Assembly (NCBI GenBank): GCA_041167105.1
Contig: JBEEGX010000096.1
Location: forward strand, 1-15,227
Direction: 5' to 3'
DNA length: 15,227 nucleotides
Source: JAJPGZ01 sp041167105
GTDB lineage: Bacteria; Verrucomicrobiota; Verrucomicrobiia; Chthoniobacterales; UBA10450
Shown here: positions 13,453-15,227 of the stretch, in pieces
Layout: every line of letters starts with the position of its first letter
How positions within the stretch are numbered: position 1 is the first letter of the stretch
Made by a program: the position numbers and the translations under genes
Notes under the pieces: model-generated
The model's database searches: none
Told to the model about the DNA's origin: nothing
Seen by the model: the letters and a program-made list of their open reading frames with translations, nothing else

Positions 13453-13478
13453 AAGGGAGTCGCTTCGGCGGCTCCCTT
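13453..13478. terminator. UUCG-loop hairpin between lipoprotein and gyrA
   Basis: AAGGGAGTCGC (13453-13463) pairs with GCGGCTCCCTT (13468-13478) around a TTCG tetraloop, an 11-bp stem with one T-G wobble. It lies between two convergent genes, with A-rich sequence on the left (AGTAAAA) and CCGTT on the right, so it may serve as a terminator for both strands. Confidence 0.7.
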
Positions 13479-13549
13479 CCGTTGAGCCGCAAGATCGACC
13501 CGCCTTCAGTCCGAGCCGGACTGGCATTAGGCTACGGGGTGGCAGGCAA

Positions 13550-15227
13550 CTACGATTTCGCGGCGGGCGCGTCGGCGACCTGCACTTCTTCTTCTTCCGC
13601 CTGACTGACGACAGGCGCGATGGCTTGAAGTTTTTCGGCGCCGCGCAGGTCCATTAGTTTCACGCCCATGGTGTTTCGGCCGACGATGCGGATTTCTTTC
13701 ACGCGCGTGCGCACCATCTGGCCTTTGGTCGTGATGAGCATGAGCTCGTCTTTATCGGTGACGGTGAGCGCGCCGACGACGTCGCCGGTTTTCTCGCCGG
13801 TCTTCATCGTGATGATGCCTTTGCCGCCGCGTTTTTGTTTTCGGTAATCGTCGAACGGCGTGCGTTTGCCGATTCCGTTTTCGCCGGCGACGAGCAACAT
13901 CGCGCTAAGATCGACAATCGCTATTGCCACGACGAGGTCCTTCTTCCTCGGGCGAATTCCCCAGACGCCGACGGTGTTGCGGCCTTGATCGCGCAATTGC
14001 TCCTCGTGAAAGCGCAAGCTCATTCCCTGTTTGGTGATGAGAACGACTTCGTTGTTGCCGTTCGTTAGCATGGCGTCGATCAGGCAATCGTCCTTCTCGA
14101 TTTGAATCGCGATGATGCCGCCTTTGCGCACGTTGCGGTAATCGGACAAATTGGATTTCTTGACGATGCCGGTGCGGGTGGCAAAAACGATGTGGAGATT
14201 TTCGTCCCACGTTTGATCGACAACGTTCGGTCCAATGCCGGACTTCTTCGACTGAATGCGAATGGTCGCCGCGATTTTTTCGTCGTTGCGAAGTTCGAGA
14301 AGGTTCGCGATCGAGCGACCCTTCGTCGCGCGTCCCATCTCTGGAATTTCGTAAACCTTCTCGACGTACGCGCGTCCGGATTCGGTGAAGAACATCAGGT
14401 AATCGTGCGTCGTGGCGGTAAAAAGATGCTGAACGAAATCGCCTTCTTCTTCTTCGGTCGCGCCTTCGCGCGTGGACATTCCGATGACGCCTTTGCCGCC
14501 GCGACGTTGCGCGCGAAACGCGCTCACGGCAGTGCGTTTGATGAAACCGCCGTGCGTGATGCTGATGATGCAGCCTTCATTGGCGATGAGATCTTCCATG
14601 TTGATCTCGCCTTCATCCGCCGCGAGCTCGGTCAATCGCGGCGAGCCGTGTTTGTCGCGGAGATCGCGCAGCTCTTTTTTGATGATGGTGAAAACGCGTT
14701 GCTCTTTCGCAAGGATGTCGCGCAGATCTGTGATCGTCTCGAGCAGTTCCTTGTATTCCTTGTCGATCTTGTCGCGTTCGAGGCCGGTCAGTTGATACAA
14801 ACGTAAATCGAGAATCTGATTCGCCTGATGTTCGCTGAAGGCGTAGCGGCCTTCGGTCAGACGCGCCGGATTGCGAATGAGAATGCCGATTTGCTCGACC
14901 TGCTTCTTCGTGAATTCAAACGCGAGTAATTTCACTCGCGCTTCATCGCGATTGGCCGAACCGCGAATGATGCGAATGAATTCATCGAGGTTCGCGAGCG
15001 CGATGAGATAACCTTCGAGGGTTTCGGCGCGCTCTTCCGCTTTGCGCAATTCGAAACGCGTGCGCCGCAAAACGACCTCGCGGCGATGATCGATGTAAGC
15101 CTGGTTCGCTTGCTTGAGCGGCAGCAACTTCGGCCGGCCGTGATCGATCGCGAGCATGTTGACCGCGAACGAGCTCTCCATCGCGGTGTGTTTATAGAGA
15201 TTGTTGATGACGACTTTCGGGTTCGCG
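13550..15227 (-). CDS. gyrA: DNA gyrase subunit A (partial, 5' end beyond right edge)
   Basis: The frame is open from the right edge (beginning ANPKVVINNLYKHTAMESSF) to a stop at 13550, giving 558 residues: the end of the breakage-reunion core, the coiled-coil region with RREVVLRRTRFELRKAEERA, and the complete C-terminal beta-pinwheel. The GyrA box QRRGGKG is present (in FRAQRRGGKGVIGM), which identifies gyrase rather than topoisomerase IV ParC, because that box is required for DNA wrapping and negative supercoiling. The repeated blades are visible in segments such as TESGRAYVEKVYEIPE, TRTGIVKKSNLSDYRN and TKGQMVRTRVKEIRIV. The tail is acidic (QAEEEEVQVADAPAAKS), as common in GyrA. The active-site tyrosine lies outside the window. 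It is convergent with the lipoprotein gene. AAGATCGACA copies at 13907 and 14761 encode Val-Asp-Leu and Lys-Ile-Asp. Confidence 0.98.
   Translation of the reverse strand, partial: ANPKVVINNLYKHTAMESSFAVNMLAIDHGRPKLLPLKQANQAYIDHRREVVLRRTRFELRKAEERAETLEGYLIALANLDEFIRIIRGSANRDEARVKLLAFEFTKKQVEQIGILIRNPARLTEGRYAFSEHQANQILDLRLYQLTGLERDKIDKEYKELLETITDLRDILAKEQRVFTIIKKELRDLRDKHGSPRLTELAADEGEINMEDLIANEGCIISITHGGFIKRTAVSAFRAQRRGGKGVIGMSTREGATEEEEGDFVQHLFTATTHDYLMFFTESGRAYVEKVYEIPEMGRATKGRSIANLLELRNDEKIAATIRIQSKKSGIGPNVVDQTWDENLHIVFATRTGIVKKSNLSDYRNVRKGGIIAIQIEKDDCLIDAMLTNGNNEVVLITKQGMSLRFHEEQLRDQGRNTVGVWGIRPRKKDLVVAIAIVDLSAMLLVAGENGIGKRTPFDDYRKQKRGGKGIITMKTGEKTGDVVGALTVTDKDELMLITTKGQMVRTRVKEIRIVGRNTMGVKLMDLRGAEKLQAIAPVVSQAEEEEVQVADAPAAKS

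Larger units (their letters stand above)
887..14770. repeat. Dispersed word AAGATCGACA, 27 exact copies
   Basis: Start positions with AAGATCGACA on the plus strand: 1279, 3197, 3671, 4100, 5004, 5303, 6667, 6950, 8226, 8946, 11370, 12089, 12159, 12274, 12931, 13907 (16). With TGTCGATCTT on the plus strand: 887, 1599, 2079, 2777, 6045, 8744, 9473, 9959, 11119, 11752, 14761 (11). The next base is A or T in 25 of 27. Four copies are intergenic (2079, 2777, 6667, 11119). Within genes the gene strand carries AAGATCGACA 12 times and TGTCGATCTT 11 times. Coded readings are Lys-Ile-Asp, Val-Asp-Leu, Met-Ser-Ile, Arg-Ser-Thr, and Gln-Asp-Arg-His or Glu-Asp-Arg-Gln. Only four single-mismatch versions were seen (1713, 9196, 11949, 13491). 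Counted by eye. Confidence 0.93.

Noticed and set aside
887..14770. The 27 dispersed words as a CRISPR array, IS end or transposon footprint
   Set aside because: Spacing is irregular, copies are only 10 bp long, both orientations are mixed, they lie inside intact conserved genes, and no cas or transposase gene is present.

Overview
The window looks like a chromosomal segment of a free-living, moderately GC-rich, Gram-negative-type bacterium, most likely a member of Verrucomicrobiota (Chthoniobacterales-like). That assignment is inference. It rests on a secreted beta-helix protein of a type I associate with that phylum, a secreted glycosidase with a Pro/Thr linker and a C-terminal 'SYQLEY...SRFYRVRLV' module, and a tiny Thr-rich lipoprotein. 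No 16S rRNA or other decisive taxonomic marker is present. There is no transposase, integrase, phage gene or CRISPR array, and no gene-free stretch exceeds 300 bases.

Layout. Positions 1-6645 are read leftward: a DPBB-amidase (cell wall), a polytopic patatin phospholipase (membrane), a DJ-1/PfpI protein, PgsA (phosphatidylglycerol synthesis), the ribosome-assembly GTPase Der, and the 5' part of a MoxR AAA+ ATPase that runs off the left edge. The spacer around 6646-6911 holds a tRNA-Leu(UAA) and separates this block from a rightward block (6912-13426): a secreted GH57-type amylase and a secreted beta-helix protein 1 nt apart, then an FMN reductase, an ArfB/RF-1-like ribosome-rescue protein and a Gfo/Idh/MocA oxidoreductase (tightly packed or overlapping), then a small lipoprotein. 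A UUCG-loop hairpin separates the lipoprotein from the convergent gyrA, whose 5' end lies beyond the right edge.

The most striking content is not a gene. The 10-mer AAGATCGACA (or its complement TGTCGATCTT) occurs 27 times exactly in 15.2 kb by my hand count, about one per 560 bp, where about 0.02-0.03 copies are expected by chance. It lies on both strands, in genes and spacers, and in five of the six possible reading frames relative to the genes, while I found only four single-mismatch versions. This is the signature of a genome-wide, nucleotide-selected word, comparable to the DNA uptake sequences of Neisseriaceae and Pasteurellaceae, to cyanobacterial HIP1, or to Chi. One intergenic copy pairs with a partial inverted copy to form a hairpin after a gene, as inverted uptake sequences do in Neisseria. 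A second, weaker word (core CCTAAC, often CCTAACGA; 18 core copies) forces rare codons in several frames across 570-9793 and is then absent.

A 62-bp intergenic element at 2708-2769 is a pair of inverted hairpins with a compensatory base swap, like a REPIN/BIME. All counts were made by eye and should be confirmed by computer.
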